From Bacillota bacterium (GTDB lineage: Bacteria > Bacillota > Clostridia > Acetivibrionales > Acetivibrionaceae): DNA of 22,981 nt. Shown here piece by piece: positions 14,179-21,723 of the stretch. Under the pieces are notes generated by a model, which saw nothing but the letters and a program-made list of their open reading frames with translations, searched no databases and had not been told where the DNA came from. Location: positions 1 to 22,981 of the forward strand of contig JAEWSG010000192.1 of the NCBI GenBank assembly GCA_023398495.1, in the 5' to 3' direction. The first letter of the stretch is position 1. The number at the start of each line of letters is the position of its first letter. The translations under genes were made by a program, and so were the position numbers.

Positions 14179-15066
14179 CTAAAAAATTATGTGCAAACCA
14201 CTCTGTAATATAAGCTGACAGAATTGATTATTATCTAATAACTCTTCATGTTCTTCAACGGAAAAGTCAGATGCCCGTTTGGTATATTTGACTTTTCTTC
14301 TTTGCCTTATCTTGTCAACAATACTCTCAAGGTCTGCTTTATCGATATACCCTTGTTGTAGCCATTCGTGAATCAATACATCATTGGATTTATATGTTAT
14401 CGGTTTAAACAGGCCGTCTTTGAATCTTACATCTTTTATCAGCTTTTTCTTACTTTCTAATGCAAAATTATATGTATCTCCATCAAAACTAAAAATAGTT
14501 AAATTATCGAATTTATCATAGTAAAGAGACAATATATTTACAAGGACACAGATCGATACTTCCCCTGCATTTTTCTTTTGTGTCCGTCCATTTGCTAAAA
14601 CTTTGCTATCAAAGCCTTCGTTATAGAGCTTGTCCAACCAATCTTCATATGGGGATAGTTGATCTATAATCTTACTCTCGGGAGCCTTTGTATCAATAAT
14701 ATTCGTATTAATAAAGCTAATCAGGTTTGTCAGCACACGGCATGAATAAACAAAGATGTAGAATAAATCAGCTTCCTTGAAATCAATCAGTTCGGAGTAG
14801 TCCTTCTCTTCTATGACACATAGATTTAAATTATATTTATCACGAAATTCATTGATATATCTGACTCTAACGTCGCTATCCTGTACTTCCTCATAAACCC
14901 ACCGGGGAATCAGGATAATATCATATTGAGCAAAAATGCGATCCTGCATAATTATAGAAGAAATCCGTGTCAGTATTTCAATCATGTTATTATCAAGGAT
15001 ACACATTTTCAAATTACTGCCATTACGCAAAAAGGATTTAAGGGAGGATATTGTATCAATTGGCAT
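14179..15066 (-). CDS. PIN-like nuclease, putative effector of the XRE-ImmA unit
   Basis: A protein of 295 residues with acidic positions arranged as in PIN domains: D25 in MCILDNNMIEIL, E59 in RWVYEEVQDSD, E169 in NAGEVSICVLV and D195/D197 in FSFDGDTYNF. Between E59 and E169 lies a long insertion, so it is larger than VapC-type toxins (about 130 residues). The C-terminal 70 residues are basic and charged. PIN enzymes are Mg-dependent RNases. The start is four bases after the ImmA stop, with GGGAGGGT eight bases upstream inside the ImmA coding end, so expression is tightly coupled. The toxin or effector role comes from context, not from direct evidence. I do not recognise a named family. Confidence 0.75.
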   Translation of the reverse strand: MPIDTISSLKSFLRNGSNLKMCILDNNMIEILTRISSIIMQDRIFAQYDIILIPRWVYEEVQDSDVRVRYINEFRDKYNLNLCVIEEKDYSELIDFKEADLFYIFVYSCRVLTNLISFINTNIIDTKAPESKIIDQLSPYEDWLDKLYNEGFDSKVLANGRTQKKNAGEVSICVLVNILSLYYDKFDNLTIFSFDGDTYNFALESKKKLIKDVRFKDGLFKPITYKSNDVLIHEWLQQGYIDKADLESIVDKIRQRRKVKYTKRASDFSVEEHEELLDNNQFCQLILQSGLHIIF

Positions 15067-15070
15067 TGCT

Positions 15071-15859
15071 CTATACCCTCCCTGCCAGTTTTAAAATTCT
15101 TTCCTTTAACTGCATTAGGAATTTGTAATTGGACTCATGATATGTTGTATCTGGGTTTTCCTTCACCTTTTTCATTATCAGTTTATCCACGCCACCAAGG
15201 CTTACCAGGTTAGTTGGTTTAACTAATCCAGAATCTAACTCAAGCACTTCAAACCTTTCAACCATATCATCAGGTTTATGGTCAAAGTGTTGGAGAATCA
15301 ATTCTTTTAACTGCGTGTCGTTATATAATGTTACTGCCTTCTCAAATAAATGGATTAGAACCGCTTTATAGGGTGCTTTGTATAAGTCCATACACCGAAT
15401 TATCTTGTTTACAAAGTCCTCATCCTCAAGAGTATGATAGTACTCATAAACATTACCCAACAGAACAGACGCTGCGAAATAGTCTGCCTTTCTTTCGTTC
15501 ATCTTCATATCAACGGTTATATTATGAATCTCCCCCGTAAGATTTGAATCATATAACAGATGATAGACCTCATGGCAGGCTACAAAGTACTGATATACCC
15601 GTGGTTGTGCAGTATTAATAATAGGAATTTTCAAATCATCCTTTACAAATACCGCACCGCCCCAATACTCGTCTTCTACCGGGATTTGTATCAGATTATT
15701 ATCCTTAAGGATCTTGAATGCTAAATTCTCCTTATTGGTAATACCTGGTGAGTTATGCCTAATATTTAAATTGTCAATCATTGAAGATACTTCATCTTTG
15801 ATTGTCCTGTTTAGCTCTATAAGCTGTTCCAGGTTTTCGCTTGTAATGATATCTGACAT
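15071..15859 (-). CDS. ImmA/IrrE-type zinc metallopeptidase
   Basis: A protein of 262 residues. ACHEVYHLLYD gives the zinc site H96-E97-x-x-H100, and MNERKADYFAASVLL supplies the third ligand Glu122 with the typical ExxAD pattern. This is COG2856. Relatives ImmA and IrrE cleave a partner XRE-type repressor and so release gene expression after stress. The C-terminal half (about 150-262) is helical, ends in a segment around VERFEVLELDSGLVKPTNLV and is not part of the protease fold. It starts 11 bases after the XRE gene with AGGTGA seven bases before the ATG. Confidence 0.88.
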   Translation of the reverse strand: MSDIITSENLEQLIELNRTIKDEVSSMIDNLNIRHNSPGITNKENLAFKILKDNNLIQIPVEDEYWGGAVFVKDDLKIPIINTAQPRVYQYFVACHEVYHLLYDSNLTGEIHNITVDMKMNERKADYFAASVLLGNVYEYYHTLEDEDFVNKIIRCMDLYKAPYKAVLIHLFEKAVTLYNDTQLKELILQHFDHKPDDMVERFEVLELDSGLVKPTNLVSLGGVDKLIMKKVKENPDTTYHESNYKFLMQLKERILKLAGRV

Positions 15860-15870
15860 ACTATTATCAC

Positions 15871-16248
15871 CTACTTGCCATAATAAACTTCACAGATATT
15901 AAGGATATCATCCAAAATTGAAAACATTTCCTTTGCAGGACCCTTTATTTCATGACTATCTGGTGCATTGAAGGAATGAACTAAAACAGGCTCATTATTC
16001 GCACTATATTTCGGAGCGTAGTTCAGAAGCTGCTCTTCAGTCATGTCTTGGGTTTCAGTAATCTTCCCGATATACTGCCTATATTTTGTAAGACTTTCGA
16101 TTTCACCTGCAATCAGCCGGTCCAAAGTAGGCCTTGTTATATCAATAACTTTAGCAAAAGATGATTTCGTGTAGCCATTATCTCTTATAATACTAAGAAG
16201 GTTTTTTCCAACAATTGTCCTTTTTTCAAATAATAATTCTATGCTCAT
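15871..16248 (-). CDS. XRE-family HTH regulator
   Basis: A protein of 125 residues. The helix-turn-helix covers about 14-65: NLLSIIRDNGYTKSSFAKVI, then ITRPTLDRLIAGE. The C-terminal half (about 75-125) is acidic and could hold the site cut by the neighbouring metallopeptidase. It is first of three closely spaced genes. RBS GGAGGTG six bases before ATG. A likely autorepressor: TGTAAAA half-sites are repeated just upstream, one of them overlapping the ribosome site. Confidence 0.85.
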   Translation of the reverse strand: MSIELLFEKRTIVGKNLLSIIRDNGYTKSSFAKVIDITRPTLDRLIAGEIESLTKYRQYIGKITETQDMTEEQLLNYAPKYSANNEPVLVHSFNAPDSHEIKGPAKEMFSILDDILNICEVYYGK

Positions 16249-16249
16249 T

Positions 16250-16328
16250 TTTTACACCTCCACTATTATTATAAGCCAGAATGATGTAAAAGTATACTAT
16301 TTGTAAAATATTTTTTTACACTTGTCAA
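16250..16328 (-). promoter_or_regulatory. Promoter and TGTAAAA operator array of the XRE unit
   Basis: TGTAAAA occurs at 16285-16291 and 16302-16308, and inverted (TTTTACA) at 16314-16320 and 16250-16256. The pair 16302-16320 is a perfect dyad with a 5-base spacer. A minus-strand TTGACA (16323-16328) lies beside it, with a weak TACAAA 17 bp on; a TATAAT at 16268-16273 has no good -35. Repeated half-sites over a promoter fit XRE autorepression. Confidence 0.55.
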
Positions 16329-16649
16329 ATATTCATTCTATACAACGCAAATTTGCCACAAACGTTATAAACTTCCCGTCTCCTGAAAAGCTTACTTGTT
16401 TTTTCATATACCACCAATAAACTCAATATGTCTTATTGACCCTAACATACACAGGCTTATATGCCTTCATATACATATTACCTTGTTTCAACGACAGTCT
16501 TTTGATTTGGTGGAGGCGAACTCTTCTTACTTATTCCCCTTCCGTGGAATTGGCTGCTTTGTATGCCAACCAGCCCAAGGGATGATAGGCTTCTATGATC
16601 TGAACCATCCGATATTTCCGAATGGTTCTAAAGTTTTATATATACAAGT
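16329..16649. other. Non-coding stretch without recognisable gene
   Basis: A plus-strand frame is open from 16396 to 16785 but has no ribosome site and runs through the inverted repeat and the rhuM relic, so I do not accept it. No structured RNA or intact gene seen. Confidence 0.5.
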
Positions 16650-16682
16650 TTTGAACTGCTCAAAAAATTTGAGTAGTTCAAA
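16650..16682. repeat. 15-bp inverted repeat
   Basis: TTTGAACTGCTCAAA and TTTGAGTAGTTCAAA around a 3-base loop, one mismatch. No T run follows on either strand, so it is less likely a terminator than an element end or a protein site. It adjoins the rhuM-tail repeat. Confidence 0.6.
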
Positions 16683-16770
16683 TGCAGTAAAATCCATATA
16701 CCTCAAGACCTACTGTCTTTCTCAGTCTCCTTCAAAAGCCTATCAAAGTCACTTTCAAAAAACCTGTCCT
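16678..16770. repeat. 93-bp repeat of the rhuM 3' end, copy 1
   Basis: Aligns without gaps to 21631-21723 with 11 differences (about 88% identity). It covers the last codons of rhuM and 25 bases beyond its stop, so it came from a whole rhuM locus and not just a coding piece. Confidence 0.85.
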
Positions 16771-16783
16771 GCAAGTAATATTT
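16703..16783 (-). pseudogene. RhuM C-terminal fragment
   Basis: Twenty-six codons reading KYYLQDRFFESDFDRLL, then KETEKDSRS and a stop. The intact gene at 21656-22687 ends KYRIVQDRLFESDFDRLL, then KETEKEFKS. The upstream part is replaced by the transposase relic, with the join at about 16783. Confidence 0.8.
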
Positions 16784-17185
16784 AAATCATTCTCTCAATA
16801 TAACTTCTAGAACGACTATAAAGTGTGTCATCAACTATTAAAACGTTCTTTCTTTTGATGTCAAAGTTTCTATTTTGCTATTAACAACACACGTAGCAAG
16901 GCTTAATAGGAATGAAGACCAGTTTATGAATTATGAATTCATAAGCCCTATATACTACATCTTTTGCAAAACCAGTATTATGAGTACTGTTGAGTATATT
17001 CATATACATACTCTTCTTTGTAAAAACAAGCTGGACTAGGTATATAAATATACTAATTACTGGTATACCCTTACGTTTATATGCATTTGCTTTTTTAGAT
17101 GCTTACCTACAGAGTACTCTTTTAAAAAGCAAAAAATTGATTTTAGTGTCTTTTCTTCAGGTGTATTTTCTGTTAAAATATCCAT
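16782..17185 (-). pseudogene. Decayed IS4-like DDE transposase, N-terminal part
   Basis: From ATG 17185 (AGAGGA upstream) the frame reads MDILTENTPEEKTLKSIF to VGKHLKK. A frameshift leads to ANAYKRKGIPVISIFIYLVQ up to NTGFAKDVVYR, a second to FINWSSFLLSLATCVVNSK, and a third to KNVLIVDDTLYSRSRS, the region of the first catalytic Asp in this transposase group. After that it runs into the rhuM tail. So at least three frame changes are present and the C-terminal half is missing. The 17186-17375 stretch probably includes the element's outer end and the promoter of the next operon, but neither is certain. Confidence 0.75.
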
Positions 17186-17375
17186 ATGGTTATCCTCTCG
17201 AATTGGTATTTGTGTATTATTTTGGATGATAATATTATACCACTTTTCAGAGAATTTTGCCATATTTATTGGCTTATAACTATTGATTTTTCAAGGTTCA
17301 GAGTGCTATTTTTATATGCGAAGTTTGAGCACATAATTATATAGAAATAATTTACAGTAAAGGTTAGGAGCCTAT

Positions 17376-18956
17376 ATGTTTAATTTCCTGAAAAGAAAAA
17401 ACACTGTCCTGCTACCTTGGGTTGGCAAGGAATCAATTTATAACTATATCAAGAGAAATCTTAATTCTGAGGGTAAATTACCTATAGAGTATGAAGAACT
17501 ACCTGATAGTACTGAGTTTTATGAAGGTAAACCTATACGCTGGGTATCCGGTGCAATGGATGGTGTTATGGGACATCATGCAGGCTCTGGTGAAGAAAAA
17601 GATAAAATAATTGGTATATCAAAATTACTGCGGCAACAGGTTGCTAAACCTTCTAATGCTACAAGAAGAGAAACTTATATAGCGTTCATGGATGATGGTA
17701 TATTAGGCTATATAGATCCTTTGCTTGAACTTTTGAGTAAACAGTCTGATTTAAACTTACAGGTTTTATATGATGAGGCTAAATGGTTCGCAAAGGAAGG
17801 TGCACATAGAGGCGTTGTTAAAATGGGAATTGCTATTTTAGGACTCTTTAATTGTGAAAAGGAAGAAGAGTTATTAATGACGCTTGGTAAGCATGAAGAG
17901 TTCACTTTATTTGTTTCTGTTGCCATAAAAAATGGCTCTACGGATTCAAATCAAAAACTATTTAAACTGGCAAAGTGTGTTCATGGATGGGGAAAAATTC
18001 ATCTTGTTGAAAGGTTAGAAGCCAACACTGAGGAGATAAAAGATTGGTTGCGAAAGCATGGGTGCTATAACAGTATAATGTCTGAGTACCTTGCTTATAC
18101 TTGTGCTGTCAAAGGTAATTTAAAAGATGCATTAGAATCTCAATGTATAGACTATGAACTATATAAGGGTGCTGGAACAATTATTGCTGCTTTAATTGCA
18201 GGTGGCCCGGCCGAAGATATTGATGACTATGATGAGTCAATGCCAGTGATTAAAAACTATCTAAGGCATTCTTTAATACATTGCAATACACTTAGTGATT
18301 TTCTCGTAGTTTCTGATATAAAAGACTTTTTAAAGCAAGAGGATGAAATATGGGAAAAACGCCTTGAATCGGGATGGAATAAGGAAACAAGAGATAGTTG
18401 TTTGGAAGAATGTAAAAAAATAATTTCTCAGAACCATTGGGAAGATGCTATATGGAATGAGTTAGGTTCTGAAGACAATTATAAGAAATACTGTGCTACT
18501 CGTGCTGCAAGAGTACTTGGTGTCGATACATGGCAACAGCTTTTTGCTGAACTTCATGCTAAACCTTTAGACAGTGGACTTTATTATGAATTGATGCGAA
18601 CTGATAATAAAGAACGAGTTAAAAAGTTAGTAGCTTTTGCTGAAGAAAACTTGCCGTTAAAGGATATTGCAACAGGTCCTGGTACTGAATCAGGATTTGG
18701 CCCTGATTTTATGGCCCATGGATGCCTTGATTTCCTATTACAAGATCTGGACAAATACGAAGGGGTAGGCAAAAAACTTATTCTTACCGGATTAAAAAGT
18801 ACAGTTATTAGAAACAGGAATATGGCTCTAAAAGCTCTTGAAGCATGGAATAAAAACAACTGGCCTGAAGGAACTTTAGAAGCACTTGAGGAATTACTGA
18901 AAATTGAGCCGGATGCAGGTGTTAGGAATCGAGTCGGAGACATACTTAAAAAGTAA
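17376..18956 (+). CDS. HEAT-repeat-like protein of unknown role
   Basis: A soluble protein of 526 residues. It starts MFNFLKRKNTVLLPWVGKES, then PIRWVSGAMDGVMGHHAGSG, followed by long helical stretches of the alpha-solenoid kind; the last 60 residues (TVIRNRNMALKALEAWN, then EALEELLKIEPDAGVRNRV) look like HEAT repeats. No catalytic motif or membrane segment is visible. I recall relatives carrying the doubtful label limonene hydroxylase; nothing in the sequence supports a hydroxylase. RBS AGGAG seven bases before ATG. It leads an operon with a radical SAM enzyme 19 bases downstream, so it may hold or present that enzyme's substrate. This role is inference. Confidence 0.75.
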   Translation: MFNFLKRKNTVLLPWVGKESIYNYIKRNLNSEGKLPIEYEELPDSTEFYEGKPIRWVSGAMDGVMGHHAGSGEEKDKIIGISKLLRQQVAKPSNATRRETYIAFMDDGILGYIDPLLELLSKQSDLNLQVLYDEAKWFAKEGAHRGVVKMGIAILGLFNCEKEEELLMTLGKHEEFTLFVSVAIKNGSTDSNQKLFKLAKCVHGWGKIHLVERLEANTEEIKDWLRKHGCYNSIMSEYLAYTCAVKGNLKDALESQCIDYELYKGAGTIIAALIAGGPAEDIDDYDESMPVIKNYLRHSLIHCNTLSDFLVVSDIKDFLKQEDEIWEKRLESGWNKETRDSCLEECKKIISQNHWEDAIWNELGSEDNYKKYCATRAARVLGVDTWQQLFAELHAKPLDSGLYYELMRTDNKERVKKLVAFAEENLPLKDIATGPGTESGFGPDFMAHGCLDFLLQDLDKYEGVGKKLILTGLKSTVIRNRNMALKALEAWNKNNWPEGTLEALEELLKIEPDAGVRNRVGDILKK

Positions 18957-18975
18957 TATATAGAAGGGGCTTGGT

Positions 18976-20199
18976 ATGATTTTTAGAGCAGAACCAGGTG
19001 CACTTATGTTCTTTTCGCCGGAAGTAGGAAGAACGGGGATTATATCCGGGCATGAGTTAGATAAACTCAAAGAATGGTTGTACACTGGTAAACAGAACGG
19101 TTTTGTCAGAAGGTTAATCGACCACAGAATAATAAATAACTCACAAGATAAAAAGGAAAATCTGTGTGAAAGTTTAAAATTAGAGGTAAGCAAGATAGGT
19201 AATTGTAAAGCTCCTATAAGGTCTTTCTCTGTGCCTGAGTCACTGCACATTGATCTAACAACAAATTGCAATATTGACTGTGTCCAGTGCTATAAGAACA
19301 GGTTAACGCCAAAAGATTTGGATTATGGTTATTTGAAGTTATTAATTAAAGAGGCCGCAGAGATAAAGGTTTTTCAAATAGCTTTTGGTGGCGGTGAACC
19401 GCTTGTTTATCCGTACATACTAGATGCCATTAAAGAGGTAACATCAAAAGGGATGGCTTGCACTATTACGACCAATGGAAAGGCTCTGGATAAAGAGCTT
19501 ATTGAGAATCTAAAGCAGGCAGGCATTCACCATATACAGGTATCACTTAATGGGTCAACTGAAGGCGTTAATATTAAATCAAGAGGTGGATATCAGGAAG
19601 CAGTCGAAGCTTTGAAAAACTTGAGTAAGTTTGAAATAAGTTATGGTATTAACTGGACTGCAAGAAGAGATAATCTTTATGATTTTGACAATATGATATG
19701 CTTGGCAGAGAGTGTTGGAGCAAATAATATCAATGTACTTAGAATGAAACCTGCTTTCTCGGAAGAAATAAATGAGCAAACTCTAACTAGAGAGGAGTTT
19801 CTGAGGCTTGCGGACACTATACGCAAATATAGTAGGGCAAAAGTCGCTATAAAGATAGACTCTTCATTTTCGAACCTTATTTCATACATAAATAAAGGAC
19901 GACTTAGTCCGTTGTTAGCAGGTTGTGCAGCAGGACGGAGGTTTATGGCTGTAGACGCTTATGCAGGTTTTAGAGCATGTAGTCATATAGATCATAGCGA
20001 GAAGTTCAATTCAATATTGGATTATTGGTATAATTCAGAATTTCTGTATGGTATGAGGACACTTGAAGAAAGTATAGGAGAATCATGTAAAACATGTTCA
20101 AGTAAGTCGTTTTGCCGTGGGTGTAGAGCTGTTTGTGACTGTTTATACAATGATTTTTATTCTGGAGAAGTTGACTGTCCGGCTTATAGGACAGTATGA
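18976..20199 (+). CDS. Radical SAM/SPASM-type enzyme
   Basis: A protein of 407 residues. CNIDCVQC (C98, C102, C105) is the canonical CxxxCxxC that binds the SAM-cleaving 4Fe-4S cluster, and FGGGEPLVYP (about 138-147) is the GGE SAM-binding loop. The C-terminal part holds GCAAGRRFMAVDAYAGFRAC and a dense CKTCSSKSFCRGCRAVCDC ending DCPAY, as in SPASM domains with auxiliary clusters. An N-terminal block of about 80 residues (AEPGALMFFSPEVG, then ELDKLKEWLYTG) precedes the core; its role is unknown and it could bind substrate. SPASM enzymes often modify peptides or proteins. No small precursor gene is visible nearby. RBS AAGGGG. Confidence 0.88.
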   Translation: MIFRAEPGALMFFSPEVGRTGIISGHELDKLKEWLYTGKQNGFVRRLIDHRIINNSQDKKENLCESLKLEVSKIGNCKAPIRSFSVPESLHIDLTTNCNIDCVQCYKNRLTPKDLDYGYLKLLIKEAAEIKVFQIAFGGGEPLVYPYILDAIKEVTSKGMACTITTNGKALDKELIENLKQAGIHHIQVSLNGSTEGVNIKSRGGYQEAVEALKNLSKFEISYGINWTARRDNLYDFDNMICLAESVGANNINVLRMKPAFSEEINEQTLTREEFLRLADTIRKYSRAKVAIKIDSSFSNLISYINKGRLSPLLAGCAAGRRFMAVDAYAGFRACSHIDHSEKFNSILDYWYNSEFLYGMRTLEESIGESCKTCSSKSFCRGCRAVCDCLYNDFYSGEVDCPAYRTV

Positions 20200-20212
20200 G
20201 AGGAGAGTAGAC

Positions 20213-21466
20213 ATGTTTTTATACTGGAATGGGTATGAAATTGATGGTTCTGATACTACATATAACTTAGTAGTACCAGCAAGAGAAACCCTTGTTGAAA
20301 TGGCTCATTTCTTTCTAGGGTTACCTTTATGGGATAAATCTGAGAAGGTTTATTTTGTTCCCGATAAATCTGAGGATTGGGCTCCCCATAGATGTGGTTT
20401 TGAAGGAAATTTGGACTTTAACAATTCAGATGAAATATTTAATGCTATTAAGTCTCCGGACTGGAACGGAGAATGCTGTGTAGTTGCAAAATGTCTTTCG
20501 CCAGAGAGGTTGCCTGAAGGCCTTAAGGAAGAAATATATAAGTTTAGTAAACTAAGACCGGAGACGGAAGCGGCATATGGTAAAGTTTTAAACCCAGGAG
20601 CATCGTTAGATGAAGGTGGGGATGAAATGTTTGTTGGATTCCAGTTGATTGATAAAAATCCCGATTGGAATCCGGATAAAATTAAGCTTAAGGGAATGGT
20701 TCTAAACAGAGAAGCATTAACTAAACAGATTGATGCTACTAATTTTGTTCAGGCAGAGTTTACTTGTGGGCCAGGTTTCTACTATGAATATGCAGCTTAT
20801 ATAATGAATAGCATGTCAGAAAGGTTCCCAAGTGTGGGTGTCTTCGGCGGACTTGATTGTGCGGGTGGATTTACTGATGGCTGTACATACGCATCCTCTT
20901 TATATAGGTACGAAAGGTTTAAAATACCCTGTGACAAAGCTTCAACGGTTTTATTGGACCTATATGAAAAAGGAATAATATCTTTTCCAAAAATAAACAA
21001 AAAGGAACCCTGGAAGCCATGGAAAAAGGCAGCCAGTAAGACAATTACCTTTGTTAATACCCTTTGTAGATTACAATCCACCGCACAACAGTCAGGGGAC
21101 GAGAGGCTAGATAGAATAATTCAAGAGATAGTGAATAAGAAGTACTGTGTAAATATAAAAACTTACGATAATTTTGTGGATGCAGGCTTATCTAATCCGG
21201 AGATAAACAGGACAGATTTCATGTATGACTGTTCCCTCCACGTTAAAGTTGCAGACAAAGAAACATTTATAGATGACTTGATAGCACAAAATATTATTGA
21301 GAAGTATCTACGTGAAATGGATGAAGGAACTGTTAACAGTGAATGGATTTATAGAGGGTTTGTAACGGTAGTTCAACAAGACCAGGATATATGCATAGAG
21401 CTTTGGGTAAACTGGCAGCTCGCACCATGTGTAGAAGAACTACTTAAACACTATAAAATCATATGA
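20213..21466 (+). CDS. Unknown protein, third gene of the radical SAM operon
   Basis: A protein of 417 residues, not recognised. Notable blocks are MFLYWNGYEIDGSDTTYNLV, CGFEGNLDF, TCGPGFYYEYAAYIMN, GGLDCAGGFTDGCTYASSLY and, at the end, ELWVNWQLAPCVEELLKHY. Cysteines are spread along the chain (GECC, TCG, LDC, DGC, IPC) without a cluster-binding pattern. No signal peptide or membrane segment. The ATG at 20213 with AGGAGAG is chosen; the frame runs upstream to 20117 but overlaps the radical SAM gene. The 13-base gap and shared strand imply one transcript. It may be the target, a partner enzyme or an immunity-like factor; none is supported by motif. Confidence 0.7.
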   Translation: MFLYWNGYEIDGSDTTYNLVVPARETLVEMAHFFLGLPLWDKSEKVYFVPDKSEDWAPHRCGFEGNLDFNNSDEIFNAIKSPDWNGECCVVAKCLSPERLPEGLKEEIYKFSKLRPETEAAYGKVLNPGASLDEGGDEMFVGFQLIDKNPDWNPDKIKLKGMVLNREALTKQIDATNFVQAEFTCGPGFYYEYAAYIMNSMSERFPSVGVFGGLDCAGGFTDGCTYASSLYRYERFKIPCDKASTVLLDLYEKGIISFPKINKKEPWKPWKKAASKTITFVNTLCRLQSTAQQSGDERLDRIIQEIVNKKYCVNIKTYDNFVDAGLSNPEINRTDFMYDCSLHVKVADKETFIDDLIAQNIIEKYLREMDEGTVNSEWIYRGFVTVVQQDQDICIELWVNWQLAPCVEELLKHYKII

Positions 21467-21514
21467 TTCTAATCCCGTAAATTCAGGGACAGCAAATATA
21501 TATTATATCCTTGA

Positions 21515-21550
21515 ATAGCCACAAAGCTTAATTAACTGCTTTGTGGCTAT
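21515..21550 (+). terminator. Hairpin after the radical SAM operon
   Basis: Perfect 13-bp inverted repeat ATAGCCACAAAGC/GCTTTGTGGCTAT with a 10-base loop, 48 bases after the operon's last stop. It has no T run on either side, so termination is likely from position and stem strength but not certain. Confidence 0.55.
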
Positions 21551-21551
21551 A

Positions 21552-21632
21552 TCCTCTAGTTGCGATATTGAGGTTACAAGGAAGATTGCTACTGCATTAA
21601 GTACAATTTCTGTAAGGGTTGTTGATCATATC
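21552..21632 (+). pseudogene. RadC/MPN-domain fragment
   Basis: On the plus strand the frame reads SSSCDIEVTRKIATALSTIS, then VRVVDHI, matching the PS..DIEVT...VVDHI stretch of RadC-type JAB/MPN proteins after their HxH-S motif. The zinc motif and the remainder are missing, and it runs straight into the shared rhuM downstream repeat. A relic about 27 codons long. Confidence 0.5.
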
Positions 21633-21723
21633 AAATGCAGTAAAATCCATATACCTTAGGACTTAAACTCTTTCTCCGTCTCCTTCAAAAGCCTATCGAA
21701 GTCACTTTCAAACAGCCTGTCTT
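21631..21723. repeat. 93-bp repeat of the rhuM 3' end, copy 2
   Basis: The copy attached to the intact rhuM gene; partner of 16678-16770, about 88% identical without gaps. Confidence 0.85.

Noticed and set aside
16396..16785. 129-codon plus-strand ORF
   Set aside because: No ribosome site, and it crosses a 15-bp inverted repeat and reads antisense through the rhuM relic.
18976..21466. RiPP cluster with a precursor peptide
   Set aside because: I looked in the gaps and flanks of the radical SAM operon for a short Cys-, Ser- or Asn-rich ORF with a ribosome site and found none.
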